Part shown: one piece after another, positions 9,304-24,609 of the stretch
Position numbering within the stretch: the first letter of the stretch is position 1
How the letters are laid out: every line of letters begins with the position of its first letter
NCBI GenBank assembly: GCA_030063045.1
Contig: JAQSEB010000127.1
Coordinates: 124,001-188,000, forward strand
DNA length: 64,000 bases
Reading direction: 5' to 3'
Origin: Pratylenchus scribneri
Taxonomy: Eukaryota > Nematoda > Chromadorea > Rhabditida > Pratylenchidae
The notes under the pieces: model-generated
Database searches by the model: none
The model's input: only the letters and a program-made list of their open reading frames with translations
What the model was told of the DNA's origin: nothing
Position numbers and translations under genes: made by a program

Positions 9304-12300
9304 AAGAGAAATAACGATTTTAAACTTTTTCTCTTAAAACTCATAGAAAATTTCAATTTCATAAATTTCAAATACATGTATGGCCTAGAATCTGCCTAAA
9401 AAATACTATTAGGAAAGATTGTGAGGAATAATATTAAAATTCCAAAGAGAAATAGTGATTTTAAACTTTTTCTCTTAAAACTCATAGAAAATTTCAATTT
9501 CATAAATTTCAAATACATGTATGGCCTAGAATCTACATAAAAAATACTAATAGAAAAGATTGTGGGGAGTAATATTAAAATTCCAAAGAGAAATAATGAT
9601 TTTAAACTTTTTCTCTTAAAACTCATAGAAAATTTCAATTTCATAAATTTCAAATACATGTATGGCCTAGAATCTGCCTAAAAAATACTAATAGAAAAGA
9701 TTGTGGGGAGTAATATTAAAATTCCAAAGAGAAATAATGATTTTAAACTTTTTCTCTTAAAACTCATAGAAAATTTCAATTTCATAAATTTCAAATACAT
9801 GTATGGCCTAGAATCTGCCTAAAAAATACTATTAGGAAAGATTGTGAGGAATAATATTAAAATTCCAAAGAGAAATAGTGATTTTAAACTTTTTCTCTTA
9901 AAACTCATAGAAAATTTCAATTTCATAAATTTCAAATACATGTATGGCCTAGAATCTGCTTAAAAAATACTAATAGAAAAGATTGTGGGGAGTAATATTA
10001 AAATTCCAAAGAGAAATAATGATTTTAAACTTTTTCTCTTAAAACTCATAGAAAATTTCAATTTCATAAATTTCAAATACATGTATGGCCTAGAATCTGC
10101 TTAAAAAATACTAATAGAAAAGATTGTGGGGAGTAATATTAAAATTCCAAAGAGAAATAATGATTTTAAACTTTTTCTCTTAAAACTCATAGAAAATTTC
10201 AATTTCATAAATTTCAAATACATGTATGGCCTAGAATCTGCTTAAAAAATACTAATAGAAAAGATTGTGGGGAGTAATATTAAAATTCCAAAGAAAATAA
10301 TGATTTTAAACTTTTTCTCTTAAAACTCATAGAAAATTTCAATTTCATAAATTTCAAATACATGTATGGCCTAGAATCTGCTTAAAAAATACTAATAGAA
10401 AAGATTGTGGGGAGTAATATTAAAATTCCAAAGAGAAATAATGATTTTAAACTTTTTCTCTTAAAACTCATAGAAAATTTCAATTTCATAAATTTCAAAT
10501 ACATGTATGGCCTAGAATCTGCTTAAAAAATACTAATAGAAAAGATTGTGGGGAGTAATATTAAAATTCCAAAGAGAAATAATGATTTTAAACTTTTTCT
10601 CTTAAAACTCATAGAAAATTTCAATTTCATAAATTTCAAATACATGTATGGCCTAGAATCTGCTTAAAAAATACTAATAGAAAAGATTGTGGGGAGTAAT
10701 ATTAAAATTCCGAAGAGAAATAACGATTTTAAACTTTTTCTCTTAAAACTCATAGAAAATTTCAATTTCATAAATTTCAAATACATGTATGGCCTAGAAT
10801 CTGCCTAAAAAATACTAATAGAAAAGATTGTGGGGAGTAATATTAAAATTCCAAAGAGAAATAATGATTTTAAACTTTTTCTCTTAAAACTCATAGAAAA
10901 TTTCAATTTCATAAATTTCAAATACATGTATGGCCTAGAATCTGCTTAAAAAATACTATTAGAAAAGATTGTGAGGAATAATATTAAAATTCCAATGAGA
11001 AATAGCGATTTTAAACTTTTTCTCTTAAAACTCATAGAAAATTTCAATTTCATAAATTTCAAATACATGTATGGTCTAGAATCTGCCTAAAAAATACTAT
11101 TAGAAAAGATTGTGAGGAATAATATTAAAATTCCAAAGAGAAATAGCGATTTTAAACTTTTTCTCTTAAAACTCATAGAAAATTTCAATTTCATAAATTT
11201 CAAATACATGTATGGTCTAGAATCTGCCTAAAAAATACTATTAGAAAAGATTGTGAGGAATAATATTAAAATTCCAAAGAGAAATAGCGATTTTAAACTT
11301 TTTCTCTTAAAACTCATAGAAAATTTCAATTTCATAAATTTCAAATACATGTATGGCCTAGAATCTGCCTAAAAAATACTAATAGAAAAGATTGTGGGGA
11401 GTAATATTAAAATTCCAAAGAGAAATAATGATTTTAAACTTTTTCTCTTAAAACTCATAGAAAATTTCAATTTCATAAATTTCAAATACATGTATGGCCT
11501 AGAATCTGCTTAAAAAATACTAATAGAAAAGATTGTGGGGAGTAATATTAAAATTCCAAAGAGAAATAATGATTTTAAACTTTTTCTCTTAAAACTCATA
11601 GAAAATTTCAATTTCATAAATTTCAAATACATGTATGGCCTAGAATCTGCCTAAAAAATACTAATAGGAAAGATTGTGAGGAATAATATTAAAATTCCAA
11701 AGAGAAATAGCGATTTTAAACTTTTTCTCTTAAAACTCATAGAAAATTTCAATTTCATAAATTTCAAATACATGCATGGCCTAGAATCTGCCTAAAAAAT
11801 ATTATTAGAAAAGATTGTGAGGAATAATATTAAAATTCCAAAGAGAAATAGCGATTTTAAACTTTTTCTCTTAAAACTCATAGAAAATTTCAATTTCATA
11901 AATTTCAAATACATGTATGGTCTAGAATCTGCCTAAAAAATACTATTAGAAAAGATTGTGAGGAATAATATTAAAATTCCAAAGAGAAATAGCGATTTTA
12001 AACTTTTTCTCTTAAAACTCATAGAAAATTTCAATTTCATAAATTTCAAATACATGTATGGCCTAGAATCTGCTTAAAAAATACTAATAGAAAAGATTGT
12101 GGGGAGTAATATTAAAATTCCAAAGAGAAATAATGATTTTAAACTTTTTCTCTTAAAACTCATAGAAAATTTCAATTTCATAAATTTCAAATACATGTAT
12201 GGTCTAGAATCTGCCTAAAAAATACTATTAGAAAAGATTGTGAGGAATAATATTAAAATTCCAAAGAGAAATAGCGATTTTAAACTTTTTCTCTTAAAAC

Positions 12301-14039
12301 TCATAGAAAATTTCAATTTCATAAATTTCAAATACATGTATGGCCTAGAATCTGCCTAAAAAATACTAATAGAAAAGATTGTGAGGAATAATATTAAAAT
12401 TCCAAAGAGAAATAGCGATTTTAAACTTTTTCTCTTAAAACTCATAGAAAATTTCAATTTCATAAATTTCAAATACATGTATGGTCTAGAATCTGCCTAA
12501 AAAATACTAATAGAAAAGATTGTGGGGAGTAATATTAAAATTCCAAAGAGAAATAATGATTTTAAACTTTTTCTCTTAAAACTCATAGAAAATTTCAATT
12601 TCATAAATTTCAAATACATGTATGGCCTAGAATCTGCTTAAAAAATACTAATAGAAAAGATTGTGGGGAGTAATATTAAAATTCCAAAGAGAAATAATGA
12701 TTTTAAACTTTTTCTCTTAAAACTCATAGAAAATTTCAATTTCATAAATTTCAAATACATGTATGGCCTAGAATCTGCTTAAAAAATACTAATAGAAAAG
12801 ATTGTGGGGAGTAATATTAAAATTCCAAAGAGAAATAATGATTTTAAACTTTTTCTCTTAAAACTCATAGAAAATTTCAATTTCATAAATTTCAAATACA
12901 TGTATGGCCTAGAATCTGCTTAAAAAAAACTAATAGAAAAGATTGTGGGGAGTAATATTAAAATTCCGAAGAGAAATAACGATTTTAAACTTTTTCTCTT
13001 AAAACTCATAGAAAATTTCAATTTCATAAATTTCAAATACATGTATGGCCTAGAATCTGCCTAAAAAATACTAATAGAAAAGATTGTGGGGAGTAATATT
13101 AAAATTCCAAAGAGAAATAATGATTTTAAACTTTTTCTCTTAAAACTCATAGAAAATTTCAATTTCATAAATTTCAAATACATGTATGGCCTAGAATCTG
13201 CCTAAAAAATACTATTAGGAAAGATTGTGAGGAATAATATTAAAATTCCAAAGAGAAATAGCGATTTTAAACTTTTTCTCTTAAAACTCATAGAAAATTT
13301 CAATTTCATAATTTTCAAATACATGTATGGTCTAGAATTTGCCTAAAAAATACTATTAGAAAAGATTGTGAGGAATAATATTAAAATTCCAAAGAGAAAT
13401 AGCGATTTTAAACTTTTTCTCTTAAAACTCATAGAAAATTTCAATTTCATAAATTTCAAATACATGTATGGTCTAGAATCTGCCTAAAAAATACTAATAG
13501 AAAAGATTGTGAGGAATAATATTAAAATTCCAAAGAGAAATAGCGATTTTAAACTTTTTCTCTTAAAACTCATAGAAAATTTCAATTTCATAATTTTCAA
13601 ATACATGTATGGTCTAGAATCTGCCTAAAAAATACTATTAGAAAAGATTGTGAGGAATAATATTAAAATTCCAAAGAGAAATAGCGATTTTAAACTTTTT
13701 CTCTTAAAACTCATAGAAAATTTCAATTTCATAAATTTCAAATACATGTATGGTCTAGAATCTGCCTAAAAAATACTAATAGAAAAGATTGTGAGGAATA
13801 ATATTAAAATTCCAAAGAGAAATAGCGATTTTAAACTTTTTCTCTTAAAACTCATAGAAAATTTCAATTTCATAAATTTCAAATACATGTATGGTCTAGA
13901 ATCTGCCTAAAAAATACTATTAGAAAAGATTGTGAGGAATAATATTAAAATTCCAAAGAGAAATAGCGATTTTAAACTTTTTCTCTTAAAACTCATAGAA
14001 AATTTCAATTTCATAAATTTCAAATACATGTATGGCCTA

Positions 14040-17000
14040 GAATCTGCCTAAAAAATACTAATAGAAAAGATTGTGGGGAGTAATATTAAAATTCCAAAGA
14101 GAAATAATGATTTTAAACTTTTTCTCTTAAAACTCATAGAAAATTTCAATTTCATAAATTTCAAATACATGTATGGCCTAGAATCTGCCTAAAAAATACT
14201 ATTAGGAAAGATTGTGAGGAATAATATTAAAATTCCAAAGAGAAATAGTGATTTTAAACTTTTTCTCTTAAAACTCATAGAAAATTTCAATTTCATAAAT
14301 TTCAAATACATGTATGGCCTAGAATCTGCTTAAAAAATACTAATAGAAAAGATTGTGGGGAGTAATATTAAAATTCCAAAGAGAAATAATGATTTTAAAC
14401 CTTTTCTCTTAAAACTCATAGAAAATTTCAATTTCATAAATTTCAAATACATGTATGGCCTAGAATCTGCTTAAAAAATACTAATAGAAAAGATTGTGGG
14501 GAGTAATATTAAAATTCCAAAGAGAAATAATGATTTTAAACTTTTTCTCTTAAAACTCATAGAAAATTTCAATTTCATAAATTTCAAATACATGTATGGC
14601 CTAGAATCTGCTTAAAAAATACTAATAGAAAAGATTGTGGGGAGTAATATTAAAATTCCAAAGAGAAATAATGATTTTAAACTTTTTCTCTTAAAACTCA
14701 TAGAAAATTTCAATTTCATAAATTTCAAATACATGTATGGTCTAGAATCTGCCTAAAAAATACTATTAGAAAAGATTGTGAGGAATAATATTAAAATTCC
14801 GAAGAGAAATAACGATTTTAAACTTTTTCTCTTAAAACTCATAGAAAATTTCAATTTCATAAATTTCAAATACATGTATGGTCTAGAATCTGCCTAAAAA
14901 ATACTAATAGAAAAGATTGTGGGGAGTAATATTAAAATTCCAAAGAGAAATAATGATTTTAAACTTTTTCTCTTAAAACTCATAGAAAATTTCAATTTCA
15001 TAAATTTCAAATACATGTATGGCCTAGAATCTGCCTAAAAAATACTATTAGGAAAGATTGTGAGGAATAATATTAAAATTCCAAAGAGAAATAGCGATTT
15101 TAAACTTTTTCTCTTAAAACTCATAGAAAATTTCAATTTCATAAATTTCAAATACATGTATGGTCTAGAATCTGCCTAAAAAATACTATTAGAAAAGATT
15201 GTAAGGAATAATATTAAAATTCCAAAGAGAAATAGCGATTTTAAACTTTTTCTCTTAAAACTCATAGAAAATTTCAATTTCATAAATTTCAAATACATGT
15301 ATGGTCTAGAATCTGCCTAAAAAATACTAATAGAAAAGATTGTGAGGAATAATATTAAAATTCCAAAGAGAAATAGCGATTTTAAACTTTTTCTCTTAAA
15401 ACTCATAGAAAATTTCAATTTCATAAATTTCAAATACATGTATGGTCTAGAATCTGCCTAAAAAATACTAATAGAAAAGATTGTGAGGAATAATATTAAA
15501 ATTCCAAAGAGAAATAGCGATTTTAAACTTTTTCTCTTAAAACTCATAGAAAATTTCAATTTCATAAATTTCAAATACATGTATGGTCTAGAATCTGCCT
15601 AAAAAATACTATTAGAAAAGATTGTGAGGAATAATATTAAAATTCCAAAGAGAAATAGCGATTTTAAACTTTTTCTCTTAAAACTCATAGAAAATTTCAA
15701 TTTCATAAATTTCAAATACATGTATGGCCTAGAATCTGCCTAAAAAATACTAATAGAAAAGATTGTGGGGAGTAATATTAAAATTCCAAAGAGAAATAAC
15801 GATTTTAAACTTTTTCTCTTAAAACTCATAGAAAATTTCAATTTCATAAATTTCAAATACATGTATGGCCTAGAATCTGCTTAAAAAATACTAATAGAAA
15901 AGATTGTGGGGAGTAATATTAAAATTCCGAAGAGAAATAACGATTTTAAACTTTTTCTCTTAAAACTCATAGAAAATTTCAATTTCATAAATTTCAAATA
16001 CATGTATGGTCTAGAATCTGCCTAAAAAATACTAATAGAAAAGATTGTGGGGAGTAATATTAAAATTCCAAAGAGAAATAATGATTTTAAACTTTTTCTC
16101 TTAAAACTCATAGAAAATTTCAATTTCATAAATTTCAAATACATGTATGGCCTAGAATCTGCTTAAAAAATACTAATAGAAAAGATTGTGGGGAGTAATA
16201 TTAAAATTCCGAAGAGAAATAACGATTTTAAACTTTTTCTCTTAAAACTCATAGAAAATTTCAATTTCATAAATTTCAAATACATGTATGGTCTAGAATC
16301 TGCCTAAAAAATACTAATAGAAAAGATTGTGGGGAGTAATATTAAAATTCCAAAGAGAAATAATGATTTTAAACTTTTTCTCTTAAAACTCATAGAAAAT
16401 TTCAATTTCATAAATTTCAAATACATGTATGGCCTAGAATCTGCCTAAAAAATACTATTAGGAAAGATTGTGAGGAATAATATTAAAATTCCAAAGAGAA
16501 ATAGCGATTTTAAACTTTTTCTCTTAAAACTCATAGAAAATTTCAATTTCATAAATTTCAAATACATGTATGGTCTAGAATCTGCCTAAAAAATACTATT
16601 AGAAAAGATTGTGAGGAATAATATTAAAATTCCAAAGAGAAATAGCGATTTTAAACTTTTTCTCTTAAAACTCATAGAAAATTTCAATTTCATAAATTTC
16701 AAATACATGTATGGTCTAGAATCTGCCTAAAAAATACTAATAGAAAAGATTGTGAGGAATAATATTAAAATTCCAAAGAGAAATAGCGATTTTAAACTTT
16801 TTCTCTTAAAACTCATAGAAAATTTCAATTTCATAAATTTCAAATACATGTATGGTCTAGAATCTGCCTAAAAAATACTAATAGAAAAGATTGTGAGGAA
16901 TAATATTAAAATTCCAAAGAGAAATAGCGATTTTAAACTTTTTCTCTTAAAACTCATAGAAAATTTCAATTTCATAAATTTCAAATACATGTATGGTCTA

Positions 17001-19190
17001 GAATCTGCCTAAAAAATACTATTAGAAAAGATTGTGAGGAATAATATTAAAATTCCAAAGAGAAATAGCGATTTTAAACTTTTTCTCTTAAAACTCATAG
17101 AAAATTTCAATTTCATAAATTTCAAATACATGTATGGCCTAGAATCTGCCTAAAAAATACTAATAGAAAAGATTGTGGGGAGTAATATTAAAATTCCAAA
17201 GAGAAATAATGATTTTAAACTTTTTCTCTTAAAACTCATAGAAAATTTCAATTTCATAAATTTCAAATACATGTATGGCCTAGAATCTGCCTAAAAAATA
17301 CTATTAGGAAAGATTGTGAGGAATAATATTAAAATTCCAAAGAGAAATAGTGATTTTAAACTTTTTCTCTTAAAACTCATAGAAAATTTCAATTTCATAA
17401 ATTTCAAATACATGTATGGCCTAGAATCTGCTTAAAAAATACTAATAGAAAAGATTGTGGGGAGTAATATTAAAATTCCAAAGAGAAATAATGATTTTAA
17501 ACTTTTTCTCTTAAAACTCATAGAAAATTTCAATTTCATAAATTTCAAATACATGTATGGCCTAGAATCTGCTTAAAAAATACTAATAGAAAAGATTGTG
17601 GGGAGTAATATTAAAATTCCAAAGAGAAATAATGATTTTAAACTTTTTCTCTTAAAACTCATAGAAAATTTCAATTTCATAAATTTCAAATACATGTATG
17701 GTCTAGAATCTGCCTAAAAAATACTATTAGAAAAGATTGTGAGGAATAATATTAAAATTCCGAAGAGAAATAACGATTTTAAACTTTTTCTCTTAAAACT
17801 CATAGAAAATTTCAATTTCATAAATTTCAAATACATGTATGGCCTAGAATCTGCTTAAAAAATACTAATAGAAAAGATTGTGGGGAGTAATATTAAAATT
17901 CCAAAGAGAAATAATGATTTTAAACTTTTTCTCTTAAAACTCATAGAAAATTTCAATTTCATAAATTTCAAATACATGTATGGCCTAGAATCTGCTTAAA
18001 AAATACTAATAGAAAAGATTGTGGGGAGTAATATTAAAATTCCAAAGAGAAATAATGATTTTAAACTTTTTCTCTTAAAACTCATAGAAAATTTCAATTT
18101 CATAAATTTCAAATACATGTATGGCCTAGAATCTGCTTAAAAAATACTAATAGAAAAGATTGTGGGGAGTAATATTAAAATTCCGAAGAGAAATAACGAT
18201 TTTAAACTTTTTCTCTTAAAACTCATAGAAAATTTCAATTTCATAAATTTCAAATACATGTATGGTCTAGAATCTGCCTAAAAAATACTAATAGAAAAGA
18301 TTGTGGGGAGTAATATTAAAATTCCAAAGAGAAATAATGATTTTAAACTTTTTCTCTTAAAACTCATAGAAAATTTCAATTTCATAAATTTCAAATACAT
18401 GTATGGCCAAGAATCTGCCTAAAAAATACTATTAGGAAAGATTGTGAGGAATAATATTAAAATTCCAAAGAGAAATAGCGATTTTAAACTTTTTCTCTTA
18501 AAACTCATAGAAAATTTCAATTTCATAAATTTCAAATACATGTATGGTCTAGAATCTGCCTAAAAAATACTATTAGAAAAGATTGTGAGGAATAATATTA
18601 AAATTCCAAAGAGAAATAGCGATTTTAAACTTTTTCTCTTAAAACTCATAGAAAATTTCAATTTCATAAATTTCAAATACATGTATGGTCTAGAATCTGC
18701 CTAAAAAATACTAATAGAAAAGATTGTGAGGAATAATATTAAAATTCCAAAGAGAAATAGCGATTTTAAACTTTTTCTCTTAAAACTCATAGAAAATTTC
18801 AATTTCATAAATTTCAAATACATGTATGGTCTAGAATCTGCCTAAAAAATACTATTAGAAAAGATTGTGAGGAATAATATTAAAATTCCAAAGAGAAATA
18901 GCGATTTTAAACTTTTTCTCTTAAAACTCATAGAAAATTTCAATTTCATAAATTTCAAATACATGTATGGCCTAGAATCTGCCTAAAAAATACTAATAGA
19001 AAAGATTGTGGGGAGTAATATTAAAATTCCAAAGAGAAATAATGATTTTAAACTTTTTCTCTTAAAACTCATAGAAAATTTCAATTTCATAAATTTCAAA
19101 TACATGTATGGCCTAGAATCTGCCTAAAAAATACTATTAGGAAAGATTGTGAGGAATAATATTAAAATTCCAAAGAGAAATAGTGATTTT
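14040..19190 (+). repeat. Multi-copy block of 10-14 units with one-unit copy differences
   Basis: The attaGGaaag/GAGGAA/GCG marker unit recurs at 15051, 16461 and 18435 (10 and 14 units apart). The GTG marker unit recurs at 14249, 17351 and 19184 (22 and 13 units). A GAGGAA/ccGAA/ACG unit recurs at 14801 and 17762 (21 units). The 21 versus 22 difference shows one GGGGAG unit gained or lost in an otherwise matching block (three at 14330-14740, two at 17430-17700). Confidence 0.75.
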
Positions 19191-22100
19191 AAACTTTTTC
19201 TCTTAAAACTCATAGAAAATTTCAGTTTCATAAATTTCAAATACATGTATGGCCTAGAATCTGCTTAAAAAATACTAATAGAAAAGATTGTGGGGAGTAA
19301 TATTAAAATTCCAAAGAGAAATAATGATTTTAAACTTTTTCTCTTAAAACTCATAGAAAATTTCAATTTCATAAATTTCAAATACATGTATGGCCTAGAA
19401 TCTGCCTAAAAAATACTAATAGAAAAGATTGTGGGGAGTAATATTAAAATTCCAAAGAGAAATAATGATTCTAAACTTTTTCTTTTAAAACTCATAGAAA
19501 ATTTCAATTTCATAAATTTCAAATACATGTATGGTCTAGAATCTGCCTAAAAAATACTATTAGAAAAGATTGTGAGGAATAATATTAAAATTCCAAAGAG
19601 AAATAGCGATTTTAAACTTTTTCTCTTAAAACTCATAGAAAATTTCAATTTCATAAATTTCAAATACATGTATGGTCTAGAATCTGCTTAAAAAATACTA
19701 TTAGAAAAGATTGTGAGGAATAATATTAAAATTCCAAAGAGAAATAGTGATTTTAAACTTTTTCTCTTAAAACTCATAGAAAATTTCAATTTCATAAATT
19801 TCAAATACATGTATGGCCTAGAATCTGCTTAAAAAATACTAATAGAAAAGATTGTGGGGAGTAATATTAAAATTCCAAAGAGAAATAATGATTTTAAACT
19901 TTTTCTCTTAAAACTCATAGAAAATTTCAATTTCATAAATTTCAAATACATGTATGGCCTAGAATCTGCTTAAAAAATACTAATAGAAAAGATTGTGGGG
20001 AGTAATATTAAAATTCCAAAGAGAAATAATGATTTTAAACTTTTTCTCTTAAAACTCATAGAAAATTTCAATTTCATAAATTTCAAATACATGTATGGCC
20101 TAGAATCTGCTTAAAAAATACTAATAGAAAAGATTGTGGGGAGTAATATTAAAATTCCAAAGAGAAATAATGATTTTAAACTTTTTCTCTTAAAACTCAT
20201 AGAAAATTTCAATTTCATAAATTTCAAATACATGTATGGCCTAGAATCTGCTTAAAAAATACTAATAGAAAAGATTGTGGGGAGTAATATTAAAATTCCG
20301 AAGAGAAATAACGATTTTAAACTTTTTCTCTTAAAACTCATAGAAAATTTCAATTTCATAAATTTCAAATACATGTATGGCCTAGAATCTGCCTAAAAAA
20401 TACTAATAGAAAAGATTGTGGGGAGTAATATTAAAATTCCAAAGAGAAATAATGATTTTAAACTTTTTCTCTTAAAACTCATAGAAAATTTCAATTTCAT
20501 AAATTTCAAATACATGTATGGCCTAGAATCTGCTTAAAAAATACTATTAGAAAAGATTGTGAGGAATAATATTAAAATTCCAATGAGAAATAGCGATTTT
20601 AAACTTTTTCTCTTAAAACTCATAGAAAATTTCAATTTCATAAATTTCAAATACATGTATGGTCTAGAATCTGCCTAAAAAATACTATTAGAAAAGATTG
20701 TGAGGAATAATATTAAAATTCCAAAGAGAAATAGCGATTTTAAACTTTTTCTCTTAAAACTCATAGAAAATTTCAATTTCATAAATTTCAAATACATGTA
20801 TGGTCTAGAATCTGCCTAAAAAATACTAATAGAAAAGATTGTGGGGAGTAATATTAAAATTCCAAAGAGAAATAATGATTTTAAACTTTTTCTCTTAAAA
20901 CTCATAGAAAATTTCAATTTCATAAATTTCAAATACATGTATGGCCTAGAATCTGCTTAAAAAATACTAATAGAAAAGATTGTGGGGAGTAATATTAAAA
21001 TTCCAAAGAGAAATAATGATTTTAAACTTTTTCTCTTAAAACTCATAGAAAATTTCAATTTCATAAATTTCAAATACATGTATGGCCTAGAATCTGCTTA
21101 AAAAATACTAATAGAAAAGATTGTGGGGAGTAATATTAAAATTCCAAAGAGAAATAATGATTTTAAACTTTTTCTCTTAAAACTCATAGAAAATTTCAAT
21201 TTCATAAATTTCAAATACATGTATGGTCTAGAATCTGCCTAAAAAATACTATTAGAAAAGATTGTGAGGAATAATATTAAAATTCCAAAGAGAAATAGCG
21301 ATTTTAAACTTTTTCTCTTAAAACTCATAGAAAATTTCAATTTCATAAATTTCAAATACATGTATGGTCTAGAATCTGCCTAAAAAATACTAATAGAAAA
21401 GATTGTGGGGAGTAATATTAAAATTCCAAAGAGAAATAATGATTTTAAACTTTTTCTCTTAAAACTCATAGAAAATTTCAATTTCATAAATTTCAAATAC
21501 ATGTATGGCCTAGAATCTGCTTAAAAAATACTAATAGAAAAGATTGTGGGGAGTAATATTAAAATTCCAAAGAGAAATAATGATTTTAAACTTTTTCTCT
21601 TAAAACTCATAGAAAATTTCAATTTCATAAATTTCAAATACATGTATGGCCTAGAATCTGCTTAAAAAATACTAATAGAAAAGATTGTGGGGAGTAATAT
21701 TAAAATTCCAAAGAGAAATAATGATTTTAAACTTTTTCTCTTAAAACTCATAGAAAATTTCAATTTCATAAATTTCAAATACATGTATGGCCTAGAATCT
21801 GCTTAAAAAATACTAATAGAAAAGATTGTGGGGAGTAATATTAAAATTCCAAAGAGAAATAATGATTTTAAACTTTTTCTCTTAAAACTCATAGAAAATT
21901 TCAATTTCATAAATTTCAAATACATGTATGGTCTAGAATCTGCCTAAAAAATACTATTAGAAAAGATTGTGAGGAATAATATTAAAATTCCAAAGAGAAA
22001 TAGCGATTTTAAACTTTTTCTCTTAAAACTCATAGAAAATTTCAATTTCATAAATTTCAAATACATGTATGGTCTAGAATCTGCCTAAAAAATACTATTA

Positions 22101-22800
22101 GAAAAGATTGTGAGGAATAATATTAAAATTCCAAAGAGAAATAGTGATTTTAAACTTTTTCTCTTAAAACTCATAGAAAATTTCAATTTCATAAATTTCA
22201 AATACATGTATGGCCTAGAATCTGCTTAAAAAATACTAATAGAAAAGATTGTGGGGAGTAATATTAAAATTCCAAAGAGAAATAATGATTTTAAACTTTT
22301 TCTCTTAAAACTCATAGAAAATTTAAATTTCATAAATTTCAAATACATGTATGGCCTAGAATCTGCTTAAAAAATACTAATAGAAAAGATTGTGGGGAGT
22401 AATATTAAAATTCCAAAGAGAAATAATGATTTTAAACTTTTTCTCTTAAAACTCATAGAAAATTTCAATTTCATAAATTTCAAATACATGTATGGCCTAG
22501 AATCTGCTTAAAAAATACTAATAGAAAAGATTGTGGGGAGTAATATTAAAATTCCAAAGAGAAATAATGATTTTAAACTTTTTCTCTTAAAACTCATAGA
22601 AAATTTCAATTTCATAAATTTCAAATACATGTATGGCCTAGAATCTGCTTAAAAAATACTAATAGAAAAGATTGTGGGGAGTAATATTAAAATTCCGAAG
22701 AGAAATAACGATTTTAAACTTTTTCTCTTAAAACTCATAGAAAATTTCAATTTCATAAATTTCAAATACATGTATGGCCTAGAATCTGCCTAAAAAATAC
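19110..22800 (+). repeat. Left copy of a duplicated block, offset 5,499 bp (39 units)
   Basis: Rare mutations here recur exactly 5,499 bp downstream: caGttt at 19225 (24724), a C at 19471 inside gattCtaaac (24970), ccAATgag at 20584 (26083), tttAaattt at 22325 (27824) and ccGAA at 22697 (28196). The family order matches between them. The match fails before about 19000 and after about 22800. Confidence 0.9.
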
Positions 22801-24609
22801 TAATAGAAAAGATTGTGGGGAGTAATATTAAAATTCCAAAGAGAAATAATGATTTTAAACTTTTTCTCTTAAAACTCATAGAAAATTTCAGTTTCATAAA
22901 TTTCAAATACATGTATGGCCTAGAATCTGCTTAAAAAATACTAATAGAAAAGATTGTGGGGAGTAATATTAAAATTCCAAAGAGAAATAATGATTTTAAA
23001 CTTTTTCTCTTAAAACTCATAGAAAATTTCAATTTCATAAATTTCAAATACATGTATGGCCTAGAATCTGCTTAAAAAATACTAATAGAAAAGATTGTGG
23101 GGAGTAATATTAAAATTCCAAAGAGAAATAATGATTTTAAACTTTTTCTCTTAAAACTCATAGAAAATTTCAATTTCATAAATTTCAAATACATGTATGG
23201 CCTAGAATCTGCTTAAAAAATACTAATAGAAAAGATTGTGGGGAGTAATATTAAAATTCCAAAGAGAAATAATGATTTTAAACTTTTTCTCTTAAAACTC
23301 ATAGAAAATTTCAATTTCATAAATTTCAAATACATGTATGGCCTAGAATCTGCTTAAAAAATACTAATAGAAAAGATTGTGGGGAGTAATATTAAAATTC
23401 CAAAGAGAAATAATGATTTTAAACTTTTTCTCTTAAAACTCATAGAAAATTTCAATTTCATAAATTTCAAATACATGTATGGCCTAGAATCTGCTTAAAA
23501 AATACTAATAGAAAAGATTGTGGGGAGTAATATTAAAATTCCGAAGAGAAATAACGATTTTAAACTTTTTCTCTTAAAACTCATAGAAAATTTCAATTTC
23601 ATAAATTTCAAATACATGTATGGCCTAGAATCTGCCTAAAAAATACTAATAGAAAAGATTGTGGGGAGTAATATTAAAATTCCAAAGAGAAATAATGATT
23701 TTAAACTTTTTCTCTTAAAACTCATAGAAAATTTCAGTTTCATAAATTTCAAATACATGTATGGCCTAGAATCTGCTTAAAAAATACTAATAGAAAAGAT
23801 TGTGGGGAGTAATATTAAAATTCCAAAGAGAAATAATGATTTTAAACTTTTTCTCTTAAAACTCATAGAAAATTTCAATTTCATAAATTTCAAATACATG
23901 TATGGCCTAGAATCTGCTTAAAAAATACTAATAGAAAAGATTGTGGGGAGTAATATTAAAATTCCGAAGAGAAATAACGATTTTAAACTTTTTCTCTTAA
24001 AACTCATAGAAAATTTCAATTTCATAAATTTCAAATACATGTATGGCCTAGAATCTGCCTAAAAAATACTAATAGAAAAGATTGTGGGGAGTAATATTAA
24101 AATTCCAAAGAGAAATAATGATTTTAAACTTTTTCTCTTAAAACTCATAGAAAATTTCAGTTTCATAAATTTCAAATACATGTATGGCCTAGAATCTGCT
24201 TAAAAAATACTAATAGAAAAGATTGTGGGGAGTAATATTAAAATTCCAAAGAGAAATAATGATTTTAAACTTTTTCTCTTAAAACTCATAGAAAATTTCA
24301 ATTTCATAAATTTCAAATACATGTATGGCCTAGAATCTGCTTAAAAAATACTAATAGAAAAGATTGTGGGGAGTAATATTAAAATTCCAAAGAGAAATAA
24401 TGATTTTAAACTTTTTCTCTTAAAACTCATAGAAAATTTCAATTTCATAAATTTCAAATACATGTATGGCCTAGAATCTGCCTAAAAAATACTAATAGAA
24501 AAGATTGTGGGGAGTAATATTAAAATTCCAAAGAGAAATAATGATTTTAAACTTTTTCTCTTAAAACTCATAGAAAATTTCAATTTCATAAATTTCAAAT
24601 ACATGTATG

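Noticed and set aside
3053..9659. Minus-strand open frames of 87-134 codons repeating a 47-residue unit (MYLKFMKLKFSMSF...)
   Set aside because: 141 bp is divisible by three, so any monomer frame without a stop repeats. The frames run on only where the ACAta variant removes the usual stop, nothing suggests codon-level selection, and lengths depend only on how variant units fall.
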